Below are positions 34,601 through 48,200 of a stretch of DNA of 64,000 nt, one piece after another (within the stretch, counting starts at the first letter, position 1; the number at the start of each line of letters is the position of its first letter). Source of the stretch: Patagioenas fasciata (taxonomy: Eukaryota; Chordata; Aves; Columbiformes; Columbidae); the NCBI RefSeq assembly GCF_037038585.1, contig NC_092520.1, forward strand, positions 192,056,604 to 192,120,603, in the 5' to 3' direction. The notes below the pieces were generated by a model. That model did no database searches. It saw only the letters and a list, made by a program, of their open reading frames with translations, and had not been told where the DNA came from. A program made the position numbers and the translations under genes.

Positions 34601-35771
34601 CCAGATGATAGTCACTGCCTTAAGAAATACTGCACAGGTTTTGCCTTTGGATTTTAACTAACACAGCTGGCCGAATGAGTAAGCCTATGGCAAAACTTTA
34701 AAATAAAAAATCATGGTCTTGTTGGACAGGACTGCAGAAAGACTCACAAAAGGCTTATTGGAATTGTATCTAAGCTGCTTGCTTCTCTAGAGCCAACTTT
34801 CTGACATCATCCTCAATTTGTATATATTCAAAGTGAGTTTCCTTTTGAAAGCATCTTGATACAACCAGAACAATAATGGTAAACAACAAAAGCTTCAACA
34901 TCCTTCAGATACATGCTGAAGAGATTCCCATTACAGAAAAAGGAGAAGAGGAAAAGGTTCACACTAGAGGGCTTGTCATGAAAATCTTATTTACATGAAA
35001 AACACTTATTATACATTATCTGCAAATAATAATAAAATACAGGTTGTGAGAAATCTGTGGAGAATTTCCCAGTTCCTTCTTTTACACATTTATAGATGAA
35101 ACAACATTTTGTTTCAGTGAGTACATATACCTTTGGGGCTGCAGTACTTGCAGTACCATTAAAAGAAGAGATGTGATAATGACCTGGAGCTGTTTTCTTC
35201 CACTTCCACGTTGCTCGGTACTAGTTGAGTTAATGGATAATAGTACCACTGCCTGCAGTACAGCTGGGTAGAAGTGGCAACAGATTGTCTAATTTCTAAG
35301 GGGTTGATTTAGCCTTAAAAATATCACTCTGGTTCTGTACTTTACAAGACAGATGGGTTATTTGTACAACTAGACCTTAAGTGTTAAATTCTTCTCTTGA
35401 TTAAAACACTCAAGTACTCCATTGCCAACTATCATCGAAGTTGTGTACATCTAGTATAGGGAAGAATATACCCTTAAGTGTTTAATAATGTGGGTTTTAG
35501 ATAGCTAGGGAAAGAAGGGTAGAACACTGTACATTTCTGTCCCACATTATTTCTGCTCTTAATTTGGGAAATTTGGCTATTTATGGATCATAACCAAACA
35601 CATTTGTGTTTACCAAAACCTCACATCTCATCAGGAGCCTGGCTCTGTTCCATCAGTGAACAGGCTAGAATTTTTGGATTAACAACTTTCCACATCATTT
35701 ATTATGCTGTTAATTTTCACGCTGTTCCCTTTAACTATAAAATCAGGGCATCTCAGGCACCAATGGAGAGA

Positions 35772-36785
35772 TGTCAGTGTTTCAGTGTGTGTGAGCCTGC
35801 TCCTGTGCCTACAAATGCAGACACTGTGTCAGGGTCTGTGCCCAGGCACTGGCTGTGGGGGCTGTGGGGCCTCTGTGAGCAGAGGTCGGGGCTGCCCTGT
35901 GCCAGACACAGCCGGCTCCAGCTGCTCCAACCACCCACCACAGGGCACGGCTGACCCCTTCAGACACCATGGGGGTGCCTCTGGGAAAACATACTTAAGT
36001 GTTAATGAAAGGGAAAAAATGATTGGGGGGTGGAGATGAGGTGGAAGGTGTCAAATGATGACTTTGTGAAGGGAAAATCACTGCATGGCAGTGAGGAGTG
36101 AGGAAAAAAGGTGTGAGAAACAGCCCTGTGAGAGAGGTGAGAGAAGCTGGAGGGCAGGAGGTGCTCCAGGCACTGGAGCAGAAACTCCTCTGCAGCCTGT
36201 GGAGAGACTGTGGAGGAGCAGATCATTCATGCCACAGCCTGCAGTGGAGCCCATGCCACAACAGATGGATGTTTCCTGAAGGAATCGTGGCCCATGGAGA
36301 GCCCATAGTGAAGCAGACTCCTGACCGCAACTGCAGCCCGTGGGAAGGACCTGCACTGGAGCAGCTTTATGCCAGGGGATTGCAGTCACACTGGAGCAAG
36401 GGAAGCGTGAGCAGGAGGGAGCAGCAGCAGAGGAGCTGTTATGGACTGACCACAGCCCTATTCCCCACCCCCTCTGCCTCGCAGGAGGGAGGATGTTGAG
36501 AGCCAGGCGTGAAGGAGTGAAGTTGAGCTTGAGAAGAAAAGGGTGGGGTCAAGGTGTTTTAGTTCTTATATGTTTCTCACCCTCCAACTCTATTTTTGGT
36601 TGCCAATAAATTAAATTAATTTTCCCTGAGTCAAGTAGGTTTTGCCCACGAAATGTGATCTCCCTCTCTTCATCGCGTCCCATGAGCTTTTCCATCTCTT
36701 TTTCTCCCCTGCCCGTCTGAAGAGGGGAAGTGAGAGAGCGTCTGGGTGGGCATCCAGCAGCCAGCCCAAGTCAGCCCACTGAGGC
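35772..36785 (+). mobile_element. Probable endogenous-retrovirus LTR, about 1 kb
   Basis: This island is GC-richer than its surroundings. It has repeated phrases such as CCCATGGAGAGCCC, GTGGGAAGGACCTGCACTGG and CTGGAGCAG, then CCAATAAATTAAATTAATTT (an LTR poly(A) signal), GTTTTGCCC, CCCATGAGCTTTTCCATCT and GGGAAGTGAGAGAGCG, which match the 3' part of LTRs I know from songbird genomes. Both ends are approximate and I found no target-site duplication or internal viral genes. Confidence 0.65.
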
Positions 36786-38806
36786 TAGGCAGGGAACTGG
36801 GATCTTCCCTCCCATCCCACTGACACGTCAGCACAGGTGTAAAGGTGTGGAAATTCCTACAGATGAAGAGTTAGGTACTCTGCATGCAAACGTGAATAAA
36901 TATCTCACTAATTCGGTTTAAAAACAACAACAAAATAAAAGCCTTAGGTCTTCAGAGTAGGGAGACTGAGCCACCAGGCAGTCCTCTCTGATAAAATATC
37001 ACTGTCTAAATCAAATAAGTGTCTCTCACTTTCATTTGTCTCTCCAGTCTCCATTGGGTACCACTCAGCAAGCTGTACTGTGTTCAGGAGCCTTTGCATT
37101 TGCTGTCAGTACCACACCTATGTGCCTTAAATACATCCACATCCACCACTGCAACTACAAGAAGTCTGAGAAAGTTTGATAGTGTTTTTAAGTTTAGTTG
37201 TGGGTTTTCTTGTTTGTTTGTTTGTAATAAGAATACTGCACATAGCCCATCTCTCTAAGCCATTATGCAATGAAATATGATGGGATGCTGGGTAATGTTA
37301 CAGAAAATATATCTATTACCACTGATCCCATCTGCTATGGCTCTTAATTCTCTACAGTCTTCTAATAAAAATAAGCTTATCAAGACTTAAAAACTGCTGA
37401 TTAGCAATTGTTTTTCTCTCCTCCCTGTGCAAAGACTGGAAATTTAATTTTTTAACCAAGAATAATTTATTTTACAACAAAATAAACCCTGAAAGTAAGC
37501 ACAAATCAAAAAGGAGGAATTAAGGGGCTGTATTACTACAGTACCACCTGGGATTACACACGCTCATCCATACGTGTTTTGCACCTGTGCAGACACAGCT
37601 ATCGTAAATTGACTTAATCTGTTGCTGCTATTTTGAACCTGTCAGCATTTTCCCTTTGATCAAGACCAACTAGTTGTATTTTTTAATATTCAACCTTTGT
37701 GAATGAATTTGAGGAAAGAGAAGGGAGTACTGATATGTTCTATAAAAAAGAAAAAAGGGTGTTTTGCACCAAGGAGGTGCCAATTCTTTTGTGTTGTCAG
37801 TAAGGAAGGCAGTAACACTCAAAGCTGGTTAGGTGATTTATTAAGAATGGAAATTATAGAAAAGGTGACAGCAATCTTGTGTCCCTCTCGAAGCCGGGAA
37901 GCACAGCTGTTGCGGAATCAGCCGGGTCTCTCCTTGTGGGTCACAGCACACTACACACTGCGCTGTTTGGTGATGGGCCTCACAGCTCTGTGTTCACTAG
38001 CACTCTTAGATAAACACTCATCAGTTACTGACAGCTGTCAAGTTTGGCATCTGGACTCAGTTTTGACAAGTCTCTTGGACAGTGTGCTCCTATATTCTTA
38101 TCTCAATAAAGGTATGGTTTCCAAAGAGGTGCATATATGATTTGAAGTGGGCAAGATTAGGCACTCTACATATGATGAATACATATTGAATACATGTAAA
38201 TTGGTTACTTACGCATTTATTAGGTATACCTTGATTAATTATGCTACTGTATAAAGCAGTTGCATGGTATCCAAGGTACATAGGCATACACCTGAGTAAT
38301 CCTGGATTACTCTATTTGTAAGCACTCCCATGCTATTCAGAGTGTACTTGTGCACGTGAAAAGGCAGCAAGCACACAGCGCTCCGGCTGCTCTTACAGTA
38401 GTCTTCCAGCTGCCTCACTACAGATAGGAAAGACTTCATGGAGGTGTTGTTAATTAATATTAATGACATTTCTCATCACCTGATGTGTGCAGGATAGCCT
38501 CCTAGATCCTGAAGCAATGACAGTCTCCAAGAGATGGTGATTCTACGCTGACATAGATGACTCGATTTCAGTTCCAGTAAAATGAAATAAAATAAAGGGT
38601 TGGTTGGAATGGATTTGGAACCTAAATACTGACTGTGGGGAGAAAAGCCTGAAGAATGAAACACTCAAGGAATACAAACTGATCTTCAATAAGAAAACAA
38701 GTGCTTCTCAATACAGTGCCTCTTCTGAGGTCTCTGCTCTATTTGAGCAGGTAGTTTCATTATGTTTTCCATCAGATTAAGTTTTTATTTATTTGGTTTA
38801 AGTTTC
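36786..38806. other. Intergenic DNA between the two LTRs
   Basis: I see only short unsupported open frames. An open frame at 37703-38140 (145 codons) has no recognisable motif. Confidence 0.5.
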
Positions 38807-39386
38807 TGTCCTGGTTCTGGCTGGGATAGAGTTAATTTTCTTCCTAGTAACTAGTATAGTGCTGTGTTTTGCATTTCGTATGAGAAGAATGCTGATAATA
38901 CACTGATGTTTCGGTTGTTGCCAAGCAAGGTTTGTACCAAGTCAAGAACTTTTCAGTGAGAAAGCTGGAGAGTCACAAGAAGTTGGGAGGGGGTGGTCAG
39001 GACAGCTGACCCCACCTGACTAAAGGAATATTGCACACCATGTGATATCATGCTCAGTATATAACTAGGAAAAAAGCTAGTTGTGTGATTGCTGCTCGGG
39101 GATGGGATGGGCATTGATCAGTGGGTAGCAAGTAATTGTGCTCTGCATCACCCACTTTGTATATTCAGTTATCATTATTGTTGTTATTTTCTCTTTCTTT
39201 GCTGTACTATTGAACTGTCTTTATCTCAACACACAAGTGTGTTTTTTCTGTTGTTGTTGTTTTGGTTTGACTTTTTTGTTTTGTTGTGTTTGTTTGTTTT
39301 TCTCCTCCCCATCCCCATGGGGAGAAAGGGCGAATGAGCAAGCAACTGTATGGTGCTTAGTTGCCAACTAGGGTTAAACCACAACA
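38807..39386 (+). mobile_element. Solo LTR, ERVL-like, with 5-bp target duplication
   Basis: The 580-bp element starts TGTCCTGGTTCTGGCTGGGA and ends GTTAAACCACAACA, so it has TG...CA ends. It is flanked on both sides by GTTTC (38802-38806 and 39387-39391), a 5-bp target-site duplication as in ERVL-type insertions. Inside are AGTATATAACTAGG (TATA-like, about 39057) and GTCTTTATCTCAACACACAA. No internal retroviral region is present, so it is the product of LTR-LTR recombination. Confidence 0.9.
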
Positions 39387-40366
39387 GTTTCAGACCAGAA
39401 TGCTTTACCAAAGCTGAATCACCAAAAGCAGAATATTTTACTGCCACATTTTTCCTTGTGTCAGTTTCAATTGGAATTGATTTCCAATTTCAATTTTCTT
39501 TGCTGCATGTGCTCTTGACAGGAGTGTTTGGCACAGCTCTGTGCTTTCCTGACACATATTAGCCAGTGACCTCAATATTTAAATGAGGCTTGAGTACTTT
39601 TGCCATAGCCACTAAGAAATGAGTTAAGAATTCCCTGCTCCATCACATCAGATCAGCCACCTCTTTACCCAGATTGAAAAGTAAGCCAAAGACATTCACA
39701 TTTTTCTGAGCCTTACAGAAGAGCTAAATGAGCTTTGAAAACTCCTGCTATTTTTATTTTATAATGCCTTAGTAAGCTTGCTGTGAAGAGGTACAATTAC
39801 AAGGATTCATTTTGTGATATAGTCCTCACCAGAAATAATTATCTGAGCAGGCCCAGGCACTTTGTGAAGTGCAAGAATCAGTCTAGCTAATTATGAATAC
39901 TGTAATTTTGCCAAGGTTTGTTTTTCCTTTTCACACATTCAGTTTTTAAAGGAATAACAAGCTGAATACTCTCAGTTCAGATAGCAGTGATTTCCAGTAA
40001 CTAGATCCAGAGGAATTTGTTTAGAAATGTAGTTGTGAATTAATAGTCTAGTTAATCAGTTACAGGTTGGAATAATATTCAAAAGGTTATTCATTATTAA
40101 ATCATACAGATCATGGCAGTCAACAAATTTGCATCACAATTTTCAAGTTACAATATCTCATTTTGAGAAGCACACTTTTAGATATTTAATGGGCACTCCT
40201 CATTCCTAACTGTCCTTTCACGTCTAACTTCTGACCTTTCCCATCCCTTCAAACTAAGCTTTTCAGGCTTCCTTTTCTGGTTCTTTTTCCTGTGAGAAGT
40301 TTTCACAGTCTTATGAACTTGGAACTAAAAGTCAAGTACAAGAAAACCTCAATATTTGGAAAAATT
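39387..40366. other. Intergenic DNA between solo LTR and POT1 3' end
   Basis: AT-rich sequence with no gene or repeat recognised. Confidence 0.45.
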
Positions 40367-40385
40367 TTTATTAGACATTTTTATT
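40367..40385 (-). promoter_or_regulatory. Candidate POT1 poly(A) signals
   Basis: Two AATAAA hexamers on the - strand (40385-40380 and 40372-40367) lie about 1.75 kb after the POT1 stop, in otherwise repeat-free DNA. Other AATAAA hexamers occur nearer the stop (about 40742, 40865 and 41762), so the main cleavage site is uncertain. Confidence 0.35.
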
Positions 40386-42118
40386 ACAATATTCAAAAGT
40401 AAAAAAATCAAGTGATGCATACACAGTTTTCTGGTAGGCATCTCAGACAGGAGATGTGGTGAAGTACATTCAGTTTACACTGAAGTTCAAAACATATTCT
40501 CATTTTACTAAGACTTATTTAGAACAAATGTACAATAGCAATGTCTGTCATAGTTGTTAACAAAAATATAAAAATAAAAACATTTCCTTCCAATGTTTTC
40601 ATACACTATGTACAAGCAAAGGAAAAAGTTTGCCTTCAAATGAACCCCTAGCTTCTGAAATAATTTTGCTATGGCTAGTGTCTAAAGTTTCATAATATTC
40701 ATTTAATAACTTGTTACAACTATTTTTTGCTTATGCATTTATTCACAGATTCAAGTAAGCTTTCATAAGCTAGTACGGCACTTTGGTAAATTGCTTGTTC
40801 AATTCCAAAATTGTTTGCTGTTTTCCCCATACTTTTTAGAGGAAATACCACTAACCACTTTTATTACTGATTCTCCCTTTAAATCAATCAGAAAGAGATA
40901 TTTTTTAGAGTACCAGAAAATTATCATAGGATATTTAGATGAAATTTTAAATTACAAATTGCATATTCTATTAAACAGCCTTGAAAAATGCAAAAATAAA
41001 CCATAATCTACTATCAGAATGATGATCTACTTACAAGTCTTCCATCTTGCTTCTGAACTTCCCTAAGAAACAGCTGTTGTAAATACTAAGTAATGTTGCT
41101 CTGATAGAAAACATTTGATTTGACAGAGATTTCTACATTAATTATCCTTGGAGAAACATGACCTGAATCTCTTACAGACTTCTGAACACAAAGTAAAACC
41201 ACTAAGTAATTTTTCTAGTCCAGAAGTATTTACAATCCATGATATCACTGTTCTGTATCTCTAAATTTAGTCATACAATCTGATTATGTAAGGCAGAAAA
41301 GGAAGATATGGGCAGTGTAATCTGACAGTAAATTTAGCCAGACATGTGAGAGCCTTTAAAACTCAGACCCAGCTAATAAGCATGCTGACAACTGTGGTAC
41401 CCAATACGGCCACCTTAAAAAGCATTACCATCTAGCAAATGTCAATATGCATTTTACAGTTTTACACTACTTACTTTTCATGGCTTGACTTAAATTTTAG
41501 TGATAATCATTACACGGTGACATTCATAGTTCTGTCGGAATCTACAGTAACTAGTACGCATAGCAGTTATCCTAGTATGATTAACAGGAAGAGTTCTCTC
41601 TAAATGTACATATCAGTGCAAAACCAAAAAAAGTCTCTAAAAACAGACAACCTCCCCGTCAAACTTGCTAACTGAGAACAGTAATATATGCTTGCACAAA
41701 GTAGTCTGAGAGAAAGTTTACTGAAGAGCTCCTTTGCCCTCTCTCTGTTAACATTGTTTATTTTAATACAGAAAAGAACAAAGCAGCGTAATTCTGACTA
41801 TATTCTCTGAATAAAACTCACCAGTTTAGAGTAACCTCATCACCACCTTTTTAAAGGACAGATGGGTACTAGATTGCTTCCATCAGCCTGAGGCAAGCAG
41901 CCTCCTGTGAAAAGCTTAGCATCTCCACTTGCACTCGGTCACAAGGCTGTACGCCAGGAAAGTAGTAAATACATCAAAGCATAATTCCCATTCACATTAA
42001 TACACAAACTAAAACGTCATACGGGTTGAAAGGGACAAAGGTTCTTGTATGCAGTCTCTGATCCCAAAAACTCCGGAAATTGAACTCTTCTGGATTACTT
42101 CCTACTAGCAACACATCA
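40386..42118 (-). other. POT1: Probable POT1 3' UTR
   Basis: These 1.7 kb downstream of the stop are AT-rich, free of recognised repeats and contain several AATAAA hexamers on the - strand. The extent is inferred from the candidate poly(A) signals, not seen directly. Confidence 0.4.
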
Positions 42119-42231
42119 CTATACAACATCTTCAGCAATTGTAGTGTCAAAAATTTGGTAACAAACGCGAGGTTTTGTCGCATCTCTGACATTATAGGAC
42201 TTGATGAAGCATTCCAGCCATGGCAAGTCAT
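42119..42231 (-). CDS. POT1: POT1 last coding exon with stop
   Basis: The exon encodes [15 protein letters not shown] through [14 protein letters not shown] and TAG. The first codon is completed by the G that ends the previous exon. The C-terminal residues belong to the TPP1-binding OB fold. Confidence 0.95.
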
Positions 42232-45200
42232 CTACAAACAAAAGCCAAATTACTGTTTAGTACTCATTTCTAACTTTCATAGGAGAGAAGTATAACTTGA
42301 ACAGGATCTTAACTAGGATATCTAAATGTATACAACAGTTAATAGGAATAAACACGAATTACTAATTTTGAAATTCCAATTTGTATCTTAAAATATCCTG
42401 CACCATCTGAAATGGTGTTCCGTGACAACCTTCCAAGCCTTGCCCTCTGCCCCAGTGCCCCCCAAAAACACTTGGTACCAGTGTACCACAGTACAGCTCA
42501 CAAAGACTTTCCAATAATAAAAACTCCTCTCCATGTGTCCCAATGAGACAATTTCCTTGCTCTCAAATGGAACATTCTTTACATGTTTTTTGTAAGTATG
42601 GCAAAGACTCCAGCATGGTCGCAGTGGTCACTGACAGCCATGTACTGAGAGGGGCATGCTCCAGGGGTCGGAGCTGCGGCAGAGATGCAGCAAGCTTGGA
42701 CACAGGTAAGTTAAGCACAACAGAAATAGTCTACAAGAACTTCCATGACTGGATTTGGATTAAGTATTTGCTCAGTTTCCATGGTTGTTTCCTGTAGCAA
42801 GGGATGCTCTAGCTCAGCATGTGCTTCAACAGTTGAATCTCATGCAAAGCATGTGCCATGTGTTGAACACCCTTTCCATTTTCCCTACCATGCTGCGGCA
42901 TTCAGTATAAGGGTGTTCTGGTTAACTGCCATCTCAACAGAAATGTTAGTGCCTGTATTCACACATCACTGCATGCTACATGAGAATTTATCGAACCATT
43001 AGTTTTCTTTCTCAAGAGGGAGTTCTGCTGTTAAATAAATGTATCAAAACAAATTAATTGGAACTCTCCTTACAGACTCCTGTATTTCACTGTTCTGAGT
43101 TTTGCTTGTGCCTAAGTTGAATTCTAAGACTTTGTATATGCAATAGCAGATTGAAAAACTCTTTCCTTTCCCATCTCCCTGTTAAAATAATGTCATACTG
43201 ACCTAATTTTCTTCCTGGAGGGCAAAGCATATTCATTGTCATCTGCATCTTTTGCTGAAGAAAATTATTAGTTAAGATTTCAGAGGCAGGAATTTGGAAA
43301 AACTTTTCCTGGAAGAGAACACAAAAATATGAGGTGTTAGAAGAGAGGTAAGAAATCATTAGCCAGACCCCTGACTCCATGTTCTTTTGTAATTTAAGGA
43401 ACTTAAAATTATGAGATAGGTTACACAACAGAATATTATTTCTATAACCATGCAGATACAGAAAAACCCTCAAACTTTCTGAAAAAATCAATAGTCTGTA
43501 TTTCAATACACCTGACTATTTAGGGACTACAGTCACCCAGACAGCACACATTCCAGATATTTCTCATAAACCTCCATAATGTTATGGTCAGAGGGGACGG
43601 TCAGTCCTTTGCAGTCTTTGACTGCAGAGAGCAGAACATTTTGAGGGGAACAAAGTGACTTGAAAGCAAGGGGGCACTGCAACCTCGCTTAATGTAAGTG
43701 GAACTCCCTTAGTTTAAGTTTCATGTTTTGACAGTTTTAGAAACTATGGAGAAAGGCTTATGGTGTGGGATACACTTCTGAATGGAGGAGAAAAATAAAG
43801 AATGAAACACTTAAATGCTAAAGACACCTTTTCTGTGTATTTTTAAGCCATATACAGTAAACATGACTGACAAAACTCCCATTTTATTCCTCCCAAGTTT
43901 GTTACCTGATTTTGTATCTCCAAAGACTCATCATCTTATACTTTCTCAAAGTGAGCTAAGGTTTTTGATGGCAACTTCTCCTTTTTGTTAAAAGATACAA
44001 ATACAGAATAATCTTTGTATGACATGTTTAATGGAAGTGATCAGAAATTAACAAATAATGCAGCAGAAAAATGGACCGATCACTATTTCCTCTCATTTTC
44101 CATTTCTTCTTCTGACTATAAAACTTTTCAATTTTTTCCTTCAATTACATTTCCTATAAAGAGAAGAGGAAGAAAAGAACTGAGAGCATTCCTACAGAAG
44201 TGCAACTGGAAGCTGGCGTAGAGTTGCACTTCAAAGTAGCCCAGTTCCTTAGGTGTGGAAGGTGTTGGCTTGTGTTTGAAATACCACCAGCAGGAATGCT
44301 AGTAGCTGGCACTTCAGAAGAAATGGAGGGCTTTTTTCCTGCAGGTAAGCTGTAGTATTGAGTAGTATCCAGTAACAACCTGAGTTACCCTGAAGTAGAG
44401 ATTTTTGGAATTCTGCAGAGGTCTCTTCTACCTCATGGTCATATGAAATAAAAATCAAGAATAACTGAATGGAGTTAAAAAAAAAAAAAAAAAAGTAGTA
44501 ATGAGATTTTGAACTAATCCAGAAGTTGTCTGCATAAATCCTGAAACACTCCCATCATTCACACAGCATTAAGGCTGCATAATTTAACATTGCCAATAAA
44601 AGGGAAATTCAGTGATGGAAATGTATAAAAGTCTAAGGAAATACCAAATGATCTACCTACAAGCTTCACTATTATCTTTTTGCTTTAATATTCTATACTC
44701 TGATATCTCAATAAGAAATCACTAAAAATTCCATTCTCTCTATGTTAACTGATGGACACTATTAATAACATTACAGAACTTGTAACTGTCCCCACAAAAC
44801 ACTGTAGGTAACATAGAATGAATATTTTTGTACATACGTTTGCAATTTTAAAAACAAATAAAATCCAAACCCATATAATCTGTATAGGCTACCTTTACCT
44901 AGATTTACTTACATAATCAAAAAGGTATGCATTTATTGCTCCTGTTCCATCAACCAGTGTAAACTTCATAATAAAAACATACTGGAGCAGCTCAATACCT
45001 AAAACTGAAGAGAAACATATTAATCTGTTTCTTAAAGTGACTACATGAGACAAACCATAACAACTCAAGCTGACAATATCCCTCTTTTAATACTAACTGA
45101 TGAATACTGTATAATTGAAAGTACAAACTGACAGGTCAAAAACTAGAGGCTCATGTTTTGAGAGTGCAATTTGCCTAGAAACACTTTAATAGATGTGTCT

Positions 45201-48200
45201 ATAAACTGCCGAGATGTTTATACTCATCCTAGTAAAAAAAAAAAAAGCTAATATTTGCTTAGATCTTGGGTCCTATCTTGGTAGGATACTCCTGTTCTTT
45301 TACCCACAGTAGATTATAGGAGACTTGCTCTCAATTCAGTGATAGGTAAATGACTACAGTCATTCTCTCACTGGCAGTAACTGTTATGCTGCAAATATAA
45401 AATATCTTAAACGTGCAAAGTTACTGCAACTCTGCATCAGTCTTTTCTGGGTACATTTACTTATATAGGCTAGTCATTTTATTTTCAACTGATCCAATAT
45501 ACTTGCAGGTTATCATTTAGTCTGAAAATAGAGATGATAAAACAATAACATATATAAAATAATTTAAAAGCCAGAAAGTATTTAATGAATATTCATTTTG
45601 AGAATTAAATGTCAATCACAGGTGCTGTAACACTGCCAGTTATATACTACTTTACATCTATTTAATAGAATATAATTATGACAGTTTAAGAGAACTAACT
45701 GTATTGCTCAAATAGCTTCTTTTATAAAGTCTTTACCAAGCTTATATACTGCTAGGTATTCCAACTTAATATATTAGAACATCAATTGATAAACACCAAA
45801 ATATTGTTTTCCTTAATGTGTTGTAAAGTTTAAAGCTACATTTTACCCCCCGGCATTTGAATGTGTTGACTATTTAAAGTAACACGAGGAACACACAAAG
45901 CATAGAACACACATATATGTTATGGTATAATTACTTTCATTTGAATATTATTTCTTGCAGACTCTCTGGAACATACTTAGCATTGCTAAGGCTTAGAGAA
46001 GATAAAAATTTAACTTTTAACTTCTCATGAAATACAACTCTCTTTAATTCAGGGCAGAAAAACTGTATATTCAAAAGTAAAAGCAAGACTAACTTCTAGG
46101 ACTGCAAGTATGTACACAGTTTAGAAATGACATCTGCAACCAAAAATTGATATCTGTACTATGATACACGTTAGTGACACCAACAGTAGAAGAAGCTATT
46201 CAACATATAAAGTCCCTTAATTCATAGCGTTAACGGTTTCAAAAGTAAATATGTTACTTCAGCTGGTAAAAGGTGTATACATTTTACAGCTTTATACTCA
46301 AGTATAACCATAAGTTACATGCTTTCTGTACAAAACTGAACAGAAGAAACAAAACTCTTTTATTTAAATACTTCACAGTCAAGACAGAAAGTATTTCAGG
46401 AGGGTATCATGTCAGCTCACCTTGTGCTATTTCAGCCGGTTCCCATGACGGCTGTTGTTCTGTCGCAAGGGAACTCAGACTCTTGATAGGCTTTGGAGTT
46501 GAACACTGCTTGCACCTGGCATTTAAAACAAGATACTGAGACTAACCAAACACTGATTTATTGATACTAGAAGCTTTCTGCACAGAAAAAAAAAAAAAAA
46601 ATTCCCATTTCCTTACCCAGTGGGAATACAGAAGGATTTCTATTGCTGTTTAAAGTAACTGTTTTAGCAGACACACAAGCTTTAGACCACATCTAAACCC
46701 TTAATGCTGCTTTTGAATTATCCTGGAGAAGAAATAAATAATTTTGGTCTGGGAAAGACCACCTCAGTGAATAGAAAAGAGGAAAACTATACATCAAGGC
46801 TGAAAGAATTGCAGTTGTTCAGCCTGGATAAAAGGAGGCTCTGGAAAGACCTTATTGCAGCCTTCCAGTATTTAAAGGGGGCTTATAAGAAAGATGGAAA
46901 CTCTTTACCAAGGCCCATACTGACACGACAAGGGGGAATGGTTTTATACGGAAAGAGGGGAGATTTATCTTAGATATAAGGAAGAAATTCTTCCCCATGA
47001 GGGTGGTGAGGCACTAGCACAGGCTGCCCAGAGAAACTGTGGATGCCCCATCCCTGGAAGTGTTCAAGGCCAGGCTGGATGGGGCTTTGAGCAACCTGGT
47101 CTAGTGGAAGGTGTCCCTGATCATGGCAGGGGGGTTGGATCTAGATGATCTTTAAAAGGTCCCTTCCAACACAAATAATTCTATGATTCTAAGATCACCA
47201 CATTGCTAAACATATATTCACATGTCACTACTTTCAATACAAATAACATCATGCTTTGTAAAAGCAGGAATGAATCTGAACTTGCAGCACATAGGGTTAG
47301 AGGCGAAATTTGGCTTTACCTATGTTAAAAAAATATTAACTATGAGTTATTAAAAAAATCTCTTACACATGACATAGTAAGCAAATGCAAGTGGATGACA
47401 ATACTGAATAACAGTTTTCAAAATTGTTCTCATTTGGCTGAAGAAATAAAGTTACAGAACTATTTTTTCCGAATTAAGCTTCTGTGCTAGTATATCACAA
47501 TTAGAACTTAAAATAGCTATTGCCTTTTAGAATTACATACAAAGCGTCAAAAAAATTAATACTAGTTCTGCTCAAGTGATATAAAGCCAAGTTTAAAGAA
47601 GTTATTTTTTCCTTTAAAAAACACTCAAACTCCAATAAAGTAACTTAGCTGTGAATTTTGGTTTTTGTATGCGTGTGTGTATTTATATATACATACACAC
47701 ACATGAATATACATGCATATGCACACATAAATATTTTTATGGGTATTCAAGTTCATTCCTAGAGAAAAACAAGTTTGCTTTTCATTCTGCTACACAGAAT
47801 CTTTTTTAGACTTTGCTAAGTATATGCTACTGATAAAAAAGAACAGGGAAAAAAGTTCTGAAGTGTCAACATACTTGTGAAGTTCCTTCAAAAATATCCT
47901 ATAAACAATGATTGACTATCTTATAGAGCATTGGCTTTTACAATACAGTAATTTAAACAGAGAACTATGTCTGAAGGCGAGTTGTGCGTAGCTGGGGAAA
48001 TATATGGATTACGAAAGTGCAAGGGGAAATACTCTGTACTCCCAGCAGGAATATCCACATATTGCCTTTATTTAAAAAAGCTGTGGACAGACATATCTGG
48101 AAAGGTCAAAATAATATATGACAAAGAGAAATAATTATCTGTATGCGTTGTATCAGTCCCTTATGGGAAGCTTTAGGGTTCACGTGAAACAGGCAATATT

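Larger units (their letters stand above)
14339..35770. other. AT-rich intergenic DNA, no gene recognised
   Basis: Beyond the duplication border the base composition turns AT-rich. Open frames are short (the longest, 15120-15659, has 179 codons) and none resembles a known family or shows linked splice sites. Contents I can name are the diverged repeat at 14.4 kb, a TC/AC microsatellite, poly(A) tracts, a CR1 fragment at 24.2-24.7 kb and a 24-bp tandem duplication at 28.6 kb. Confidence 0.6.

Noticed and set aside
39089..39371. Cys/Phe/Leu-rich open frames
   Set aside because: They lie wholly inside the solo LTR and come from its T-rich 3' portion.
14339..40366. Possible GPR37 or another protein-coding neighbour of POT1
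   Set aside because: I looked for long seven-helix or other conserved coding exons and found none; the largest frames are short and featureless.
46273..46539. Open frame of 88 codons on the + strand
   Set aside because: It is the opposite strand of a POT1 exon, whose splice sites and protein match are clear.
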